Assembly (NCBI RefSeq): GCF_000004075.3
Contig: NC_026657.2
Span: 36,008,732-36,072,731 of the forward strand
DNA length: 64,000 nucleotides
Source of the DNA: Cucumis sativus
Lineage: Eukaryota > Streptophyta > Magnoliopsida > Cucurbitales > Cucurbitaceae
Direction of reading: 5' to 3'
Part shown: positions 61,333 to 64,000 of the stretch, in pieces
Numbering within the stretch: the first letter of the stretch is position 1
Layout: each line of letters opens with the position of its first letter
Notes under the pieces: model-generated
Database searches by the model: none
Seen by the model: only the letters and a program-made list of their open reading frames with translations
Told to the model about the DNA's origin: nothing
Position numbers and translations under genes: made by a program

Positions 61333-64000
61333 TTTTAATCCAATATTTTTTAAAAAAAATATATAGATCTTTGGATGAAGATTTACCTTCAATTTATGAG
61401 GAGGATGATTTCTTTCATTAATGAAATTACAAGAATAGTTTTGTTTCAATTAGGTGTTGTATTGCTATGGTTTAGGTTAGGAATGGTTTCAAACTTTCAA
61501 CATAGTACTTATTAAAGAATCTTATAATTTTATACAATTTCACGAGTCATTCATGTCATTGTCGTATTTAATATGTCACATGTGTATATTTTATCTATTT
61601 GGTCATATCTCCTTTCAACTAAGTAAACATCATACAAAAGTGAATTTAAACTTTGGAATCATAAAGATAAAGTGAATCTAAGATGGTAGTTACTAAGTCC
61701 ATGCACTCCTATTCATGTGTATCTAAATTGATAAAAATAAATGTTATCGTGCAAATTTTCCTCTCTATCGTCCAAGTATAAGCAAAGATATATTTTTTTG
61801 TAAGTCCAGGGTCGAACACAGGAAATTTAAGTTTCCAATTTATCCTATCGCACGCTAAATCATGTGGTATAAGCTATATAGTATAATTATGAATGATATA
61901 CTAATTATCCTAACTATTTACACTATTGTGTTTGGTGGTGCAATGTCAACATGGTGAGATGGGACAATGGAATTCGAACTCATTGATAAGCATGGCGAAG
62001 AAGGAAATTTTAATTATCTAAATGCAATAATTTCTTCTTTAATACTTCAAGGTGATACAAAGCATGTTTAACTAAGAATTAGGGCGAGCAAACTCTCAGC
62101 ATGTTTGCCATACTTTTGTTTGCTAGTGCCTTAAACGCCTAGCTCTTGTACTTCTTTTCACCACAAGGATTGAAGTTGTCTTCTCGTGTAATAATGATAT
62201 CGTCGAGTTTCACTCCTTTGCACATAAAATCATGCGATAAGAGCACTAAAACATAGTAAAATAGGGATATGGTTCTTCTGTATCATGTAATTTCACAGAA
62301 TAATCAAATCGCCAACTTTTTCCTCTATTTTCTTCTATTTTCGTACAATAAGACTTCATTATTTTACTTAAAAGACTATAATAACTTGTATTTCTACAAA
62401 TTATCATACTTCTATTCTAGGAATGAGAGGTTTGAATCTTCCAACTCTCACTCCAATTGTTATACAAATTAAAAAAAATATAATGACTCAAACCACTCAA
62501 TTACTTTGGTATGTTAAGGTATGTTTACTAATAAAAATCATTCCAACATGAGCCAGGTTGGAGTCCAAATTTTTTTATTTCACATATCCTAAAATAATAA
62601 TAATAACAATAATTTTTTTCACACTTTTTTTTATTGTATTTTCAACAAGTGCACTGTTTTGAAAAGTTGGTCAATAATCTTATTGGGAGCATTATTTTCT
62701 ATAATTTCCAAACGAGGATTTTTCTTTTTGGTTTAGTAAAAGTGGTTTTATTTCTTAAGTAGAAAAGGAGATGGTACCTTATTACCTTTCAGGATGCGTA
62801 AAGTTTATAATTATGATTCAATTTTACACGTGACAAACATATTGTTATCTTCTTATGATTAAAAAGTTTATTTTTGACTCTCAACAATTTGTATCCATTT
62901 ATACCATAAAGTTTTAATTCCATCAAATTTGACCATTAACATCTATAAGTGTTAAATTTTAACCATCAGCATTTAATTTTTGCTAATTCATCTATTAATT
63001 CTTTTTTAAGAAAAAAAAGTAATATCTTCATTAACTTGTAATTCCAATCAAATAAAATTTTATGTAAAAATTGGTTTTTATTAATGCACAAATCAACTAC
63101 TGAATAACATTTTCAAAATTCAAGTAAAAGAATAACAATAATTATATTGCTGTTTTCTAAAAAAAATTATCAATTAAGAAATTTCATATCATTGGTAAGA
63201 GAGCAAACTTTATGAAATCACATTTGGACACATTTGTTTCAATTTTAGATAGACGTTTAATATAGTTATTTGTTTTTGTAAAATTTCACTTTTCAAAACT
63301 CAAAATATTATTATGTAGGGAATTTTAGAACATTAATTTTCATAAATATAATAAATGGATAAAATATTTATCGTTCCCGTAGTAAGACGAAAAAGCTTAT
63401 AAAATTTATTATTTTTAAAAAAAAATCAGATTTGTCATTCCTTATCATCGTCTTTTTTTCTATTCTCTTTTGCAATTTTTTTCTTTCTCTTATGCAATAT
63501 TTTTTCTTTTTTCTCTTTTTCATGAACATTTACATTTTTCTTTCCTTTTCATATTTTTAGTTCTCCAATTTTTTTCGTGTTTAACATAATATAACATCTA
63601 TATAAGTTTATTTGTGAAAGTCGATAAAATTGGATATAGACAGTTCATGTTGGTAGAGTTCAATAAATTTGATTAAAATTGATATTTTTCTCTATTAGTA
63701 CTTTTCTCTTAATTTAAAAGTTGTAGATGTCTAATTTAAAAATGAAAAGATAAAAATGAAATCTTAAAGTATAGTGACATAAATTTAAATATATTATAAG
63801 TTTTGGAGTACAGGAGAATTGGACAAATTAAAGAGTGGTATTGTTTTTCAATGTAGACAATGACTTGAGTGGCTAGAGTTTAATTTATGATAATTTTCAA
63901 AGTATTTTTGGTCATTTTGTTTGACCCTTTCTTCTACACTTTAACCTTTGTTCCACCGCATGCATTCTCCTCTACCTTCTATGTCTCCTACTCATTCATT
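61333..64000. other. AT-rich terminal region, no supported gene
   Basis: No gene is seen to the window end. The stretch near 61800-62200 (with GGTCGAACACAGGAAAT) looks like dispersed repeat DNA and is less AT-rich. The short frame at 62269-62472 is Phe/Tyr/Asn-rich and typical of chance frames. Polypyrimidine runs lie at 63440-63560. Confidence 0.5.

Overview
This is eukaryotic nuclear DNA, most likely from a flowering plant and plausibly a cucurbit. It is strongly AT-rich, and its genes have many short exons with GT-AG introns. The gene families (malectin-like LRR receptor kinases, S-domain lectin receptor kinases, a plant-type U2 snRNA promoter) are typical of plants. The cucurbit assignment is an impression from the repeats and gene style, not a demonstrated fact.

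Layout. The left half (about 2-34 kb) is a tandem array on the minus strand. It holds a decayed 3' fragment of a kinase gene (1963-2660) and then three apparently intact 13-exon LRR receptor-like kinases of the LRR-I (malectin-like) subfamily: 3669-12915 (896 aa), 15640-21270 (874 aa) and 27900-34112 (877 aa). Each has a signal peptide, a malectin-like ectodomain, a short LRR block, one membrane span and an RD-type Ser/Thr kinase. I assembled the exons by hand. Every internal junction keeps frame, total lengths divide by three, and small exon sizes (139, 72, 72, 81, 63 nt) are identical in all three. A related gene on the plus strand (37111-40983, 333 aa) keeps only the kinase region. Its catalytic residues are altered (HRD to HRN, DFG to DFV), so it looks like an ectodomain-less pseudokinase. 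This is the most interesting item in the window.

From 42.56 to 42.83 kb there is a U2 snRNA gene with a plant USE and a TATA box at Pol II spacing. The right part carries two 7-exon G-type lectin (S-domain) receptor-like kinases on the minus strand: 46098-49132 (810 aa) and 54956-58739 (812 aa). They are local paralogues of each other.

The rest is transposon-rich intergenic DNA: a Ty3/gypsy remnant with both LTRs inside intron 8 of the first LRR kinase, Ty1/copia gag remnants, CACTA (TNP2/Ulp1) remnants plus a CACTA end inside an intron of the pseudokinase, a roughly 200-bp MITE family with about 44-bp inverted ends, a hAT-like element rich in GGGTT/AACCC with a target duplication, an LTR-like block at 59.3-61.3 kb, and several short tandem duplications. 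The two receptor families are both used by plants for surface perception of pathogens or development. Together the window reads as a receptor-kinase cluster evolving by tandem duplication and transposon insertion.
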